DNA of 64,000 nt, from positions 52,794,917 through 52,858,916 of the forward strand of contig CM060189.1 in NCBI GenBank assembly GCA_030549335.1. The letters run 5' to 3'. Below are positions 23,801 through 32,610 of the stretch, in pieces. Positions within the stretch are counted from its first letter, which is position 1. Every line of letters starts with the position of its first letter. The position numbers were made by a program, and so were the translations under genes. Under the pieces are notes generated by a model. That model was given only the letters and a program-made list of their open reading frames with translations, did no database searches and had not been told where the DNA came from. Origin of the DNA: Pontederia crassipes (Eukaryota; Streptophyta; Magnoliopsida; Commelinales; Pontederiaceae).

Positions 23801-26800
23801 TGCGAGGCCGTAAAATTAATAAAGCCGACACATCAAATTAAAGTCGTAAATCCATAAGTCGACAGTGTAATTTGGAAAAATCCAATCGGCGTCAGATTTT
23901 AAACCGAAAGTAGATAAATAAAAAAATGTTGTGACCTTTATCTGCAAAAGAAAAAATGTCAGTTTATTCACAAAAATAATTAAAACAATTAATACATATG
24001 CACAGAGAATTATTTACAATTTATTTACATCTCCTAATAATTCATAAAAATTAGAAATTAATTAATAAAATATTCCCCGGCAACGGCGTCAAAAACTTGA
24101 TGCGTTGTAATTGTAACAATAAAATTTGCTAGCAAGTGCACTAGTCGCTCAAGTAATATAGTAAAAAGGAGTAAGAGTGTCGAACCCACGAGGAATATTA
24201 TTGATTCAATATCTGAATTTATAAATTAATAAGAGAGGAAAAACATGGATTTTTGGAAAGAGGTTTTATGAAAATAAAATAAATAAAATAAGATAAAGAT
24301 AAGATAGTGGTGTTGAAGTTAGGCCTTAGGATGAAAATAGATCAGGATAAATATTTGAATCATAAAAGATAAATTTAATCTTTAAAGATAGATTAGAGTC
24401 TCCCTAAAATAATCTACCATGATTAACTTGTGGTCTCCACGATTGGCATCCCTCAATTTAATCATATAGAACTATCTTAATTTAATAAGAATTGAAGTCT
24501 CCACGACTGGTACCCCCAAAATCGTATTAAAATTAAGATGTATTAAATTGGATTCTCTAGACTATTAATCACTCCACAAACTGGTATAGATTAATAGACC
24601 ACACAAACTTGATTCTCCACACACTAGTTATCAAATTTATTCAATTATTAATTCCAAATAAAATCAATTATAATTAGTATAATAAATTCTGAAATTAAAC
24701 ACTCCACAAACTGGTATAGCCTAATTCGGAAATTTAATTAACTAATATAAAAGCATTAAACACAATTAATAATTGATCAGAAAAGATTAAAACAAATAAA
24801 GTAGGATCCAAACATTTCCCTTCAATTAATAATCTCCTAAAATAATAATCTTAAAAACATGGAGTTCATCCTATAAATTCTGGAGAGATAATAACAAAAT
24901 AACAATAATAATCGAAAGAATTACACCCAAAATAGAAGTAGAGCTCTTGAATTGGGCAGACAGTCGGGCAGCCTCTCGAACTTGATCAGGGTCGCGATCA
25001 ACTTCCAGCCGTCGCACCTCTCTCCTCTTGGTCGTAGCCTGCAGAGCTCACGACTCGCCGTGGAAGAAACCTGAACTTCAGAGCACGAATTGAAACGATG
25101 GATTCTTCACGTATTTATAGGGTGCGGACGGCCTTCAATTTGATCTCGGTCGTAACATCGTACGGTTGACTTTAAAATTTACGAGATAAACTCGGCCAAA
25201 GATAAATTCTTTTATCATTACGCCCAAAGATAAATCTTTCTTATCTTTACACCCTTAGAGTCTCGGCCGTAAAGAAATTATTTTATCTTTACTCATTTTC
25301 ATTACTCCCAAAAGATAAAAATCCTTTTATCTTTACGCCTTCATATATCGGCCAAAACGGATGATTTCAATTGCCATTACCCCCTCCAAATCTCGGCCGT
25401 AACGAAGGAACTTATCTTGTTATGCCCAAAAGATAAAATCAATTAATTGTTACACCCTTCATCTTCATGCCATTACGCCCTCCAAATTTCGGCCGTAAGG
25501 AGAGACTTCTCTTGTTACGCTCAAAAGATAAAAACATTTATCTTTACTCCTTCAAATGTTAGCCGTAACAAAGAATTAAATCTTGTTACGCCCTAGAAAT
25601 CTCGGCCATAACGACTTGGGTGTAAAAATCTCGGCCGTAAGAAATAATTTCTTTGAATTTCGGTCGAGATTCGAATTTTCCTGCAAAATAATTATCCAAG
25701 TTTTGTTAATCCATCCACAATTAAAATATTTAGAGAATTTAATAATTAAAATTGATAAATCCGGAATTACGATTAAAAGTGACTAAAAATGATGCATGCC
25801 ATGATCAAATTACAGAAAATTTAATTAAAATAATTAACTAAAATATGTTGTATTTTGCATGCATCATGGCCCGTAGAGACTCCGAGCGAAGGCCATAGAT
25901 GCAAAAGAGATATCAGGAGCCATCTGCGCTGCGTCTCAAGTGAGCTGTCATCGAGAATCTAGCAGTCCATTTGTCCTCCAATGTGAAGTTGTGAACTCAT
26001 CCGTGATCCAATGATACAACCACCTAAGCGACCACCGAACTAAGGGAAGATGCTAGGAAAGGCGGAAGCCCCCAGTCTGCTTTGGCAAATTATAGTCCAT
26101 TAGCTTGGTTTCTTGCAAGACCACGTCGGCTTCCCAATGCCGCATATAGCGGTCAAGAGTTCGAAACCTCCCCAACTCGCAAGGCTACGAACATTTGATG
26201 TTAGCACCTTCATAGTGAAATCGTTACTGCCCCGTAGGTGGGCGAGCCTCTGCCCACTGCTGCCTTCCATCATAGACCGCCTCGTGTGTGCACCAGAAAG
26301 CGCTGGAGTGACCGATGCATAGCAAGGAGTTTCCTAGGGGTGTCCGGCCATGCAAGAGGGCATCGGCTGACATGCCTGAAACCCAATAGGTTTGCCACCC
26401 CCTGAACCTCCATGTCTAGTCGTCCGGTGAGGAAGATGGATTCACTGGTTGTCTGATCCACATCTGCGAGGTGATCAGTTGATGATTCAATCGTGGGCGC
26501 CACCGCAGGTGAGGGAGGGCGGGCCATGATGGGTGATCATCGTTCCGACAAAAAACTTCGCAAGGCCCGCAACTAAGAGACGACATTAGCGTGTCGTCGG
26601 CGCCTGTAGACTCGGGGGCAGGCCCCCTCCACTGCATCTTGATGACTGCCACTGAATGAAAGGGCATCCGGCTGCCATAGGGGAGTCACTGGTCATAGGC
26701 GTCTGCAGCACTCGAGGTTGTCGGTAGAGTTGAGTCTGACCAGGATTGAGTGTGGGTATGGCTGAGGAGGTTGCAGAGCTGTAACGGAGGAGTTTCGCCA

Positions 26801-29800
26801 AGGCGTTGGCTCCCCAACGGGGGCGTCATGAACTAGACCGACGATGGGGGAGGTGATGTGATGAGACAAAGATTGGTTAGATTGGGTGCATCTGTGTTGA
26901 GCTAAAGGAGAAGGATGGGTGAGGTTGGAGCTAGGTTCTAGTGCAGGTCCAAGTTGAGTGGGTTTGGATGTTGGCTGGGTGGGGCCATGGTTCGAGGGGG
27001 CATGTCTCTGGCTGAGCTGGACTCATGTGAAGGGGATTGGGATTTTCAATTAAAGGTGGGAAGTGGTATGTAAGACCTGCACGTGCACCCCTCGCGTGGA
27101 TTGGAGACGTTGAGCCTCCGACGACCGACTCTCCTGAAGATGCAGGTGGCCGGCCAGCGACGATGCCAGCGCACAATGCAATGGAACCAGCGCGCCTTAA
27201 TCGGAACAGGAAACTGTTGGTGCCCGTTTGCAAGATGACCGATGGCGGAAGGCGGCTTTCCAAGTGTAATTCAATTTCAATGGCAACAGAGGTGATCCAA
27301 TCGCCGGGAGGGAAATGGATGTGGGGTTTTCGATGAACCGCGCCACGGTCGGTACCAGAAGCAAATGCTGACCGACCGGCGCATGCAACCTATATTGCAG
27401 GGGGCTGAGCGGGAGATATGTCCACCCATTGTCCTCATCTGCAGTCTTGGGTGCATCGTGAGGTGTGAAGAACTTCGAAAGTGGAGGTTAGCGTTACCGG
27501 CTAGGTTGCCGGAGGTGGAGATGATGTTGGGTGCCGCCGCCAGGGGCTGCCGGATATGGAGGTGGCTTCGCCGGCAAGGATTACCGGAGGCATGGTCTCT
27601 TCACGATCAGGAGAGATGTTGAATAGACAATTTGCTTTTCTCTTTCTAATGCATTATTGATCTTCCAGTCCTCACGGACACATGTAATGGGGTTCAGCAA
27701 CAACATATACTAGTAGTTTCCCTATGCCATTGACATAAAAAAGACAAGAAACTCCAAGTCATCTTCTCAAAAAATAAAAATAAAAGAAACTCCAAGTCAA
27801 GCTAAAGGGAAGGAAAAAGATATAAGAAATGTAAACAGCTTCTTTGCTCTAAGAACTATTTTGGATGCACGATTTTCTATTAAAAGCGAATTATCTTATA
27901 TTAGAAGTGCCTTAGCAGGTAAAGAAACTATACATCGAGTTGATTGGTTGTTGTTACATTCTTTCATCACTATTGCATTTATTTTAATTGCGTAAATTTT
28001 GTTTATTAACAACCTAAAATAGATGTTATTGTAGCTACTGGGCAAGGATATGTTAAACCTTCTTTTATCTTTCCATTAGAACCAAGTTACTATATGACAT
28101 TAGGAAGGAAGTTGGAACATTGGTTGACACATCTCGAAGTAATCAGAAATCACTATCATGGGTGATTGAAGCTAATCATATTATTCATTCTCAAAAAGAA
28201 ATTTGTTTTGTTTAAATTTGGCTTGTATCAAACATAAGGTTCAACAAGAACGTCTTAATGTATTGGATGCACTTGTCTTAATGTATTGGTTGTATCATGA
28301 TTGATTGCAAAACTTAAGTAACAACTTAGCTATTGAGACAGCTAAGGAATTGAGACCTACTAAGTTTCTTATTATTGCTTTCTATTTAATCATTGTCTTA
28401 GATTTACATCTTGTTAACAATAGTGTTACCAATCTTTTGACAATGTTTTTATAGTAGAACAGAGACGAAGTTTTGTATATAGTGCTCTGTTATTGTGTCG
28501 CAATTGGCAATTTGACTATTAAATTAAATGACATCTTCTGATTGTGAAAGAAATTAGAATGTAGAAAGCATTTCTTGAGCATATTGATTTTGAAAATATG
28601 AAGAAGATTACATTTTGGATCATGGAGGATGATGAAAATTCATTACTTGATTATGATGAGTTGGAGAAAATGGTTTAGAATAATTTGGAAGCTCCAAACA
28701 TAGTAATCCATAAGGGTAAATTATTCATCGTTCTTAAAGTATTTGAATAATTGATTATTGTGAGACTTGAATTTAACTTTGTTTTATGCATTGTTATCAA
28801 GTTGAGGTGCAAGAAGACAATGTGGAAGCTTTAGACTCCATAAATACTAGTGGAGAAGATATTGATGTTTGGACTATGCACATTTGTGCATGAAGTTGTG
28901 ATTTGTGAAAGTATGAAGTCATGAACTTTTGAACTTATTTGCAAACCTTGTTATTTGTTAGCAACTTTATTTATCACTTGCAAAAGTTAACTTGTGGATC
29001 TTGTTAGACTACAAATAAACGTATCTTATTATTATCTCATTGCAAGACTGAAATATGCATGTGATTATTATGGTTTAAATTTGAGAAACATGTTACTCGT
29101 TAAGTAGTTAGGTTTACTGTCATTTTATTCTTTAATATTATTTTCTGGGTCAAGGTCAAGTTCGGTTCTAACTTTGATATATAATCGTGTGTGTGATAAA
29201 TATATTTATACTCATGGGAGTTACACATATATTATATGCACAGAAGGTATGGATGATTCAAACATTTGAGTCAATCTTGTATGTCAAAACAGACTTCATG
29301 TTTGATTCTGCATTTTCATATCATTAATCATAATTCTTAACAGAAATCAATAAAACAAAATTTTAACTGATTCCACTAGATCTTCGTGTAATAACCATAT
29401 TTTACTATTCATGCATAACTTATTCACTATTACGTGTCCAACATTTTAGACTGCTAAGAGAGAGTATGAAAATAGAAATAACCAGTAGACGTATATTTTT
29501 ATGAATGGAAGATATAATATTTAATTAAATCATAATTTGCGGGAACACATGCTGTTTTCCATCTATAACACTGGATAAAGATATTTAATTGATACAAATT
29601 ATCCTTACAAACTCCGCCTATGTTTTATAGCCGGTCCAAGCCCGGATAAAGGAGGAGGATTGTGTTAGGCTCCGACAGCCAGCGTAAAATTTTGTCGAAT
29701 CTTATGAACAAGGATCATCCATATAGTCGACCCACCTAGTGAGATAAGGCTTTGTTGTTGTTGTTGCAAATTATCCTTACACTTAGCACTGTGCGCATAA

Positions 29801-31382
29801 CTGCAAACTCAGCCTTCGTAACTAGTTCGGAAAAACGCTCATTGGTCTTCTGGATGGTGTTTAAAACAGCTGCATAGGCACAACATTAGTATGATGTCCT
29901 CTTTAAGAAAGAAAAAAACACTAGTATGATGTTAGCATATTATCATAGGTTTATCCTTTGTGTAAATTATCATAGTCTTTTACATATATTTTAGCTTTTT
30001 ATTTACATTATCAATATTTGAACATAAATAACTCCATGGCATCTGTAGTTATTTTGCTGCCATACTAAGTCATAGAGCATAGAAAGGCCATCAGCTCATC
30101 CACCATTGTTCATGTAAAGAAAACAAAATATTCACTTCTTGGTCAGAAATTTAGCTTATAATACTTCAAATTGAAGTCCATCCCCTTATATATAGCAGTT
30201 CATATTGCATAGACAATGAAAAAATATTGTAAGCATGTAATACCGGACATACCACACTTCATGTGTTTCATTTTGTTAGGTGACATTTTAATCAAAATAA
30301 ATTAGAATCTACAGAACAGCCAGAATATCCAAAAAAGTACACATGGTATCCATACATTGTGCAAAAATATCAACTTACATAAATTGAGAAAATATCCATT
30401 GTCATTTCCTAGAGGGGCAATGGAGAGTGATTTCTTCACTTGACCTTCAAGACTGTCAACTCAGGTATCAAATAAGAACATAGTGCGATCAGGAAAGATG
30501 TGATGACAAAAAGACAAAATGCAACAATTTTTTTGGCATAAACATGGAATGCATAGTAAAGTGGCACAAACCTGGATTTCATCGAAGGGTCATGTAAAAA
30601 TTCACACGTTTCAGCAGGACCTAGGCTTATCAGGTTTCCAACTTCAGTAGGATTCAGAGCAAACACCTGTAGAATGTTAGAAAACAGCAATAATTAAAGA
30701 AATGAGGAATTAGAACAAGCATACAGATTCTACAGATTAAAACTTCAGGATCATTCAGCCTTTATTTGCTGGTATTAATAGACTGAGACATCCTCCAAAG
30801 GAAAATAAACAAAATTAACCTGAAGATACAATGTGTGCAGGAAAATCCAAAAGAGCGAAGAATATGTATCACCTGTTTCTTCTGCCAATCATATTTTCTA
30901 ACCCCAATCGCAGGCCAGAATGTCAACATCACAACTCCAGTCTTATCAACTTTGTAAGCCCCAGACTGTCCAAACAGAGACATCGCGTTTCAGAAACGCA
31001 ATGCAATATTTTATAGATTATAAGAAAAATGAGAAGTCTCAGAGAAAAGTGGTAGATCATACATCTATTTTTTTCATAGTCGGAAGTCTCGGGGACATGC
31101 TAAGGGCTGCCTTCCCCTTAAACACAGTATACTGAGCAGACATTTTAGCTGAATGGTTTCTCAGCCAGAGCAAACCAATTATAAGAAATCACGCATCATA
31201 CACACATTTAAATTTAACTTGCAAACAGAAGTAAACAAATGTAAATTTGCCCCACTACCATCAGCCGAAAGTTCAGGCGCTACTGTCGAAATGCCACGGC
31301 AACCAGACCAGGATGACTCCCTCGATTCAGCTGCCGCCCCCAGCAAAACTCGCCTGCTATATTTTCGTGTTTTAAGCATCAC
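11708..31382 (-). CDS. WHY2: WHIRLY single-stranded-DNA-binding protein, WHY2-like (7 exons, 17.9-kb last intron)
   Basis: Exons on the minus strand: 31259-31382, 31063-31148, 30873-30965, 30572-30666, 30379-30452, 29781-29869, 11708-11833. All junctions are GT-AG with matching phase; the sum is 687 nt, 228 aa plus stop, normal for the family. Residues 1-41 are Arg/Ser-rich with few acidic residues, a likely mitochondrial transit peptide. The Whirly domain follows: YTVFKGKAAL with the family KGKAAL signature at 52-57, GVVMLTFWPAIGVRKYDW, EVGNLISLGPAETCEFLHD, GQVKKSLSIAPLGNDNGYF, KTNERF, TKAEFAVMRT, and in the last exon YALPHIMGWG and an acidic-aromatic tail PDPEFEW. The family forms tetramers and higher assemblies on single-stranded organellar DNA and limits error-prone repair; the DPSMK phrase and tail favour WHY2 over plastid WHY1/3. 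Whether the 17.9-kb intron is spliced is not shown by sequence alone. Confidence 0.85.
12225..12647. mobile_element. MITE-like inverted-repeat element in WHY2 intron 6
   Basis: The left end contains ATGGACACAAGC (12,233) followed by AGAGCTAGGCC; the reverse complement of the right end reads AAGTGGACACAAGCCAAGCC. The flanks share CTAAGTA (12,218-12,224 and 12,648-12,654), followed by T on one side and C on the other, consistent with a 7-8-bp hAT-type duplication. The interior is AT-rich with further TAAGCC/GGCTTA inverted copies and no ORF. The outermost few bases of the two ends do not match well. Confidence 0.5.
12648..13539. other. Non-coding stretch of WHY2 intron 6
   Basis: No gene seen. 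Contains a short direct repeat, GTTCCTTGCTTCTATATC, at about 12,777 and again near 12,820, and an AT dinucleotide-rich patch at 12,845-12,880. Confidence 0.4.
13540..15318 (-). mobile_element. LINE (L1-type), 3' fragment
   Basis: Minus-strand fragments: the endonuclease phrase IGGDFNVTLDMEDQS (about 15,220-15,265, with the DFN motif), a partly duplicated copy of it near 15,090-15,150, a stretch reading QGANFFDRDATLFDE near 14,740, and an RVT-associated zinc domain FCALCRQMEEDIAHLFFAC (about 13,925-13,985), typical of the C-terminal end of plant LINE ORF2. Only about 1.1 kb separates endonuclease and zinc domain, so most of the reverse transcriptase is deleted. A T-run near 13,530 on the plus strand may be the poly(A) tail. 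Its 5' half lies at 25,867-27,640, beyond the inserted Athila-like element. Confidence 0.75.
15078..15250 (-). repeat. About 110-bp duplication inside the LINE endonuclease
   Basis: The text from AACTCCTCTGCCACAATCTC (15,078) to CAATGTGACC recurs from AACTCCTCTGCCATATCTCT (15,188) to CAATGTGACA. Both carry CACTAATGGATTG and TCAATGTCCAATG/TCCATGTCCAATG. The second copy is the one followed by the complete GGDFNV sequence. Confidence 0.75.
15319..17088 (-). repeat. 3' LTR of the Athila-like element
   Basis: 1,770 bp, bounded by TGATGC and GCATCA. A TATA-type box CCTATAAATACGTG lies on the minus strand at about 16,330-16,343. The U3 part upstream of it (16,360-16,890) carries the TCGGCCGTAA motif cluster. 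Downstream, four short blocks of ACTCCACAAACTG or TCTCCACGATTGG type recur at 15,655-15,940. Confidence 0.95.
16360..16890. repeat. TCGGCCGTAA motif cluster in 3' LTR U3
   Basis: About nine copies, e.g. TCTCGGCCGTAA (16,492; 16,612; 16,824; 16,851) and TTTCGGCCGTAA (16,709), interleaved with TTACGCCC-AAAGATAAA blocks. The same cluster is in the 5' LTR at 25,140-25,665. It lies just upstream of the minus-strand TATA box, i.e. in the promoter region. Confidence 0.85.
17089..17103 (-). other. Polypurine tract
   Basis: On the minus strand AAGCTTGGGAGAGTT abuts the 3' LTR, preceded by CTTGAGGACAAGCAAGACTT, the arrangement used for plus-strand priming in many plant LTR elements. Confidence 0.8.
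17439..17720 (-). repeat. Diverged duplication in the element's 3' non-coding part
   Basis: Two similar blocks offset by about 168 bp: GTCCATGTAGCGGGCTTTGG ... TAGGGCACCAGG ... TTGCCCGAACAACCAAGGTTC (17,443-17,547) and GTCCATGTAGCAGGTTTTCG ... TAGGTCGCCAGG ... TTACCCGAACACACCTTGGTTC (17,613-17,714). They lie between the second ORF and the polypurine tract. No coding frame is shared. Confidence 0.7.
18332..20008 (-). pseudogene. Athila ORF1-like protein, one internal stop
   Basis: From the Met at 20,008 (MRRFANIWRGRHER) one frame runs 558 codons to 18,332 with a single TGA at 19,630-19,628, in LYG-stop-PFTLTLGEINNIYGF. The N-terminal half resembles the Athila plant-specific ORF: YERMCDIRIHATRFSD, IGLSDFVHSWWPTYEVLIMEF, RYVHRMLSNTISGRSD, LIHSMLHRTPVNVGAFLIRR and GGSINMGALLTPIA. 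The C-terminal part is Pro/Ser/Gln-rich, followed by three EEQLRQ units forming a coiled coil (about residues 470-520). In Athila elements this ORF lies after pol and has been discussed as envelope-like; function unknown. The TGA could derive from CGA by C-to-T. Codons upstream of 20,008 are motif repeats, so I place the start there. Confidence 0.8.
20040..21050. repeat. TCGGCCGTAA motif cluster between gag and second ORF
   Basis: About 20 copies in 1 kb, nearly all in one orientation on the plus strand: CTCGGCCGTAA (20,196), TTTCGGCCGTAA (20,226), CTTCGGCCGTAA (20,322; 20,389; 20,606), CCTCGGCCGTAA (20,418; 20,570), with variants TTTGGCCGTAA and CTTCGGCCGTAG. On the transcribed strand this reads TTACGGCCGAAG and puts YGR, LRPK or TAE repeats into open frames here (for example 20,009-20,635), which are most likely not protein-coding. 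Confidence 0.85.
21242..22645 (-). pseudogene. Athila-like gag, one internal stop
   Basis: A 389-codon frame (22,645-21,476) and a 73-codon frame (21,463-21,242) are in the same frame, separated by one TAA at 21,476-21,478 and four sense codons. The retrotransposon gag domain is clear at about residues 125-265: HDHLDKFLATLSTFRNN, IRLLLFPQSLRDKASTWF, GSIHSWLELVEKFVGKYCPP, DDNETLYEACERYKELLARV and DFYHGLRPADQD. The second piece has IRNLERQLGQMAAQL and GSLPSNTEK, the usual end of Athila gag. Gag would form the particle. The TAA could derive from CAA by a single C-to-T change. No protease follows. Confidence 0.85.
22980..23880. repeat. TCGGCCGTAA motif cluster, gag leader
   Basis: Between primer site and gag, about 25 copies of CGGCCG-centred motifs occur in roughly 900 bp, in both orientations: ATCGGCCGTAA (22,981; 23,194), CATTACGGCCGA (23,143; 23,251), GTTACGGCCGAGAATG (23,322; 23,630), TCTCGGCCGTAA (23,431) and decayed forms such as TTACAGCCG. 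Spacing is irregular, 20-60 bp, in otherwise AT-rich DNA. Opposed copies could pair into hairpins in the RNA. Confidence 0.85.
24074..24091 (-). other. Primer-binding site, tRNA-Asp type
   Basis: Six bases inside the 5' LTR the minus strand reads TGACGCCGTTGCCGGGGA. Athila-lineage elements typically carry TGGCGCCGTTGCCGGGGA; one base differs. Confidence 0.85.
24098..25866 (-). repeat. 5' LTR of the Athila-like element
   Basis: 1,769 bp, co-linear with 15,319-17,088. The TATA-type box on the minus strand is at about 25,108-25,121, so transcription would start near 25,080 and run toward gag. Differences from the other LTR are mostly transitions. Confidence 0.95.
25140..25665. repeat. TCGGCCGTAA motif cluster in 5' LTR U3
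   Basis: Co-linear with 16,360-16,890, with single-base decay of some copies (CTCGGCCATAA at 25,601, TTTCGGTCGAG at 25,660). This copy would sit upstream of the element's active transcription start. Confidence 0.85.
25867..27640 (-). mobile_element. LINE (L1-type), 5' fragment
   Basis: Minus-strand text continues the LINE interrupted at 15,318. The start of the endonuclease domain gives RHWEADVVLQETKLMDY (about 26,090-26,150), where LQETK is the family's conserved metal-binding region. Upstream, 26,200-27,640 is GC-rich and Pro/Arg-rich with short broken frames, as expected for a decayed ORF1 and 5' UTR; I could not identify the zinc knuckle. The element lies in the same direction as WHY2, within its last intron. 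Confidence 0.7.
27641..29594 (+). pseudogene. AT-rich intron stretch with possible hAT transposase remnant
   Basis: No intact frame. On the plus strand scraps such as NLACIKHKVQQERLNVLDAL (near 28,215-28,275) and DHIDFENMKKITFWIMEDDE (near 28,580-28,640), followed by an acidic DYDELE stretch, resemble the dimerisation-region end of hAT transposases in order and spacing. This is a weak, by-eye match. A near-duplicate phrase GAAACTCCAAGTCA appears at 27,748 and 27,785. Confidence 0.3.
29610..29766 (+). mobile_element. SINE-like insertion (157 bp) at the WHY2 exon-6 donor
   Basis: A 157-bp insert ends in TTGTTGTTGTTGTTG and is flanked by a perfect 15-bp duplication, CAAATTATCCTTACA (29,595-29,609 and 29,767-29,781). 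A TTG-repeat tail and target duplications of this length are typical of some plant SINEs and RTE-type LINE ends. The body contains AGCCGGTCCAAGCCCGGATA and GGAGGAGGATTGTGTTAGGC, phrases I know as common in plant genomes. It is antisense to WHY2. The right-hand duplication includes the last base of exon 6 and its GT donor, so an identical donor exists at 29,608-29,607. Confidence 0.8.
29781..31382 (-). CDS. WHY2: WHY2 exons 1-6 (compact cluster)
   Basis: These six exons encode residues 1-187 of the Whirly protein within 1.6 kb, with introns of 83-509 bp. Start codon: two tandem ATGs at 31,382 (MMLKTRKYSRR), as in other WHY2 proteins. A gene finder seeing only this cluster would end the protein inside or just after exon 6, losing the conserved ALPHIMGW segment that the exon at 11,708-11,833 supplies in the correct phase. 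Confidence 0.85.
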
Positions 31383-31810
31383 GAAACGTAGATGAGTTCT
31401 TCAGTAAACCACTCATTTTGATTAACACAACAAATAGAGCAAGAGATAAAAATCCAAGATACGTCCTTTAAACCCCTCTTTGCTAGAAAACAAACAGACT
31501 TTTCTTCCCAAAAAGTGGAAAAAGAAAATAAGAACAAAGCAACAAACAATCAAACACCTAGGGTGCAAAAAGGTTTCCATTTTGTGACGTGACAGCGATT
31601 CATGTACGTCAGGGTTTAGGGTCTAAAGAGGAGCGATCTACCTGAAGAGGGACAACCTCGTCGTCATCATCGTGTTTTAAGAACTTGGACTGCGAGGGCC
31701 GAACAAGAAAACGTGTAGAACTGAGAAAAAAAAGAACGGGGAATGAGACGAAGCACCGACGCTGCCGCTGCTCGGTCTCTACTTTTGTGTCGCCGATAAG
31801 AGGGTGAAAG
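31383..31810 (-). promoter_or_regulatory. WHY2 5' leader and proximal promoter
   Basis: Upstream of the start codon the minus strand has a possible leader intron donor, TTCAG/GTAGATCG near 31,640, and above it a purine/pyrimidine-rich first-exon-like tract. Part of this region (31,500-31,760) is conserved in the truncated tandem copy at 10,712-11,235, which supports it being transcribed leader or promoter. No clear TATA box. Confidence 0.45.
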
Positions 31811-32610
31811 AAAGATTAGGGCGGTCAAAAATTAAAATTTTTTAGAGGAACAGAGAGAAACAAAACAGAGGAGATAAAAAACAATTAATTTAAGATTAGC
31901 CAAATTTAATAATTATTGATATTGAATCACGGACAATAAAAAATATGTCATAAAAGATTTATGCTACAAAAGATGCATTTCTTGTAATTGTCTAAAACTA
32001 AAGTCCTTGTCTTGAAAATATTGTTTTTATGATAAAATGGTAATGTGATGCGTAAGAACATTTGTGATCATAATCCTTATTTGATAAAGATATTTATAAT
32101 ACAGTTTTATAATTTACAAAATCAAGAAAACATGCGATTCACTTTAGGTGCTGCTTCTGCCTTCAAGCGACAGTGATGTCAAGTGGGCTCTGGCAGTGAT
32201 ACATCTCCTGCTAATATCGCATTAATATTTAATTATTTGAGAAACAGTACCCAAATCTATATTTTACGATATTTTGTTCGTCTTCTCCTTTTGAAAAAGA
32301 AAGTTAATATTTTATTTTTATTTTTTATTTAGAATATGAGTTGAAAAAATATTGACAAAACGTTAGATTGTTCAAATAAAAACTCCTACAAACACGACGA
32401 AGAAATATTCAAGGAGATGTAGTACACTTTCGTGTGTATTTCATAAAAAAATATAAATAAATCTTAGTTAGAGATTAAATAAGTGCCTACCAAACTGTTG
32501 GACGAGGCGCCCTTTCTTGGCCCATAAATGCAATTTTTTATAAAACTGTATAGTAATTTTGTAACAATTCCTTGGACAATTATTATAGCCATCATAACCA
32601 TATATATAAT
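31811..32610. other. Intergenic, no gene seen
   Basis: AT-rich sequence with A/T runs and short frames only; nothing recognisable on either strand. Confidence 0.4.

Larger units (their letters stand above)
15319..25866 (-). mobile_element. Athila-like Ty3/gypsy element lacking pol, 10,548 bp
   Basis: LTRs of 1,770 and 1,769 bp (TGATGC...GCATCA) bound the element. It is flanked by a perfect 5-bp duplication TGGCC (15,314-15,318 and 25,867-25,871). Transcription runs on the minus strand: 5' LTR at 24,098-25,866, a tRNA-Asp-type primer site, leader, gag, a second ORF of Athila ORF1 type, then the polypurine tract and 3' LTR. No protease, reverse transcriptase, RNase H or integrase lies between gag and the second ORF (only 1.2 kb). 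By eye the LTRs differ at about 18 positions (near 1%), so the insertion is young. It entered a LINE already inside WHY2 intron 6. Confidence 0.95.

Noticed and set aside
11834-29780. Two separate genes instead of one WHY2 with a long intron
   Set aside because: The distal exon has the expected conserved segment, strand, acceptor and phase, and neither part is complete alone. One gene is the simpler reading, though transcripts are needed.
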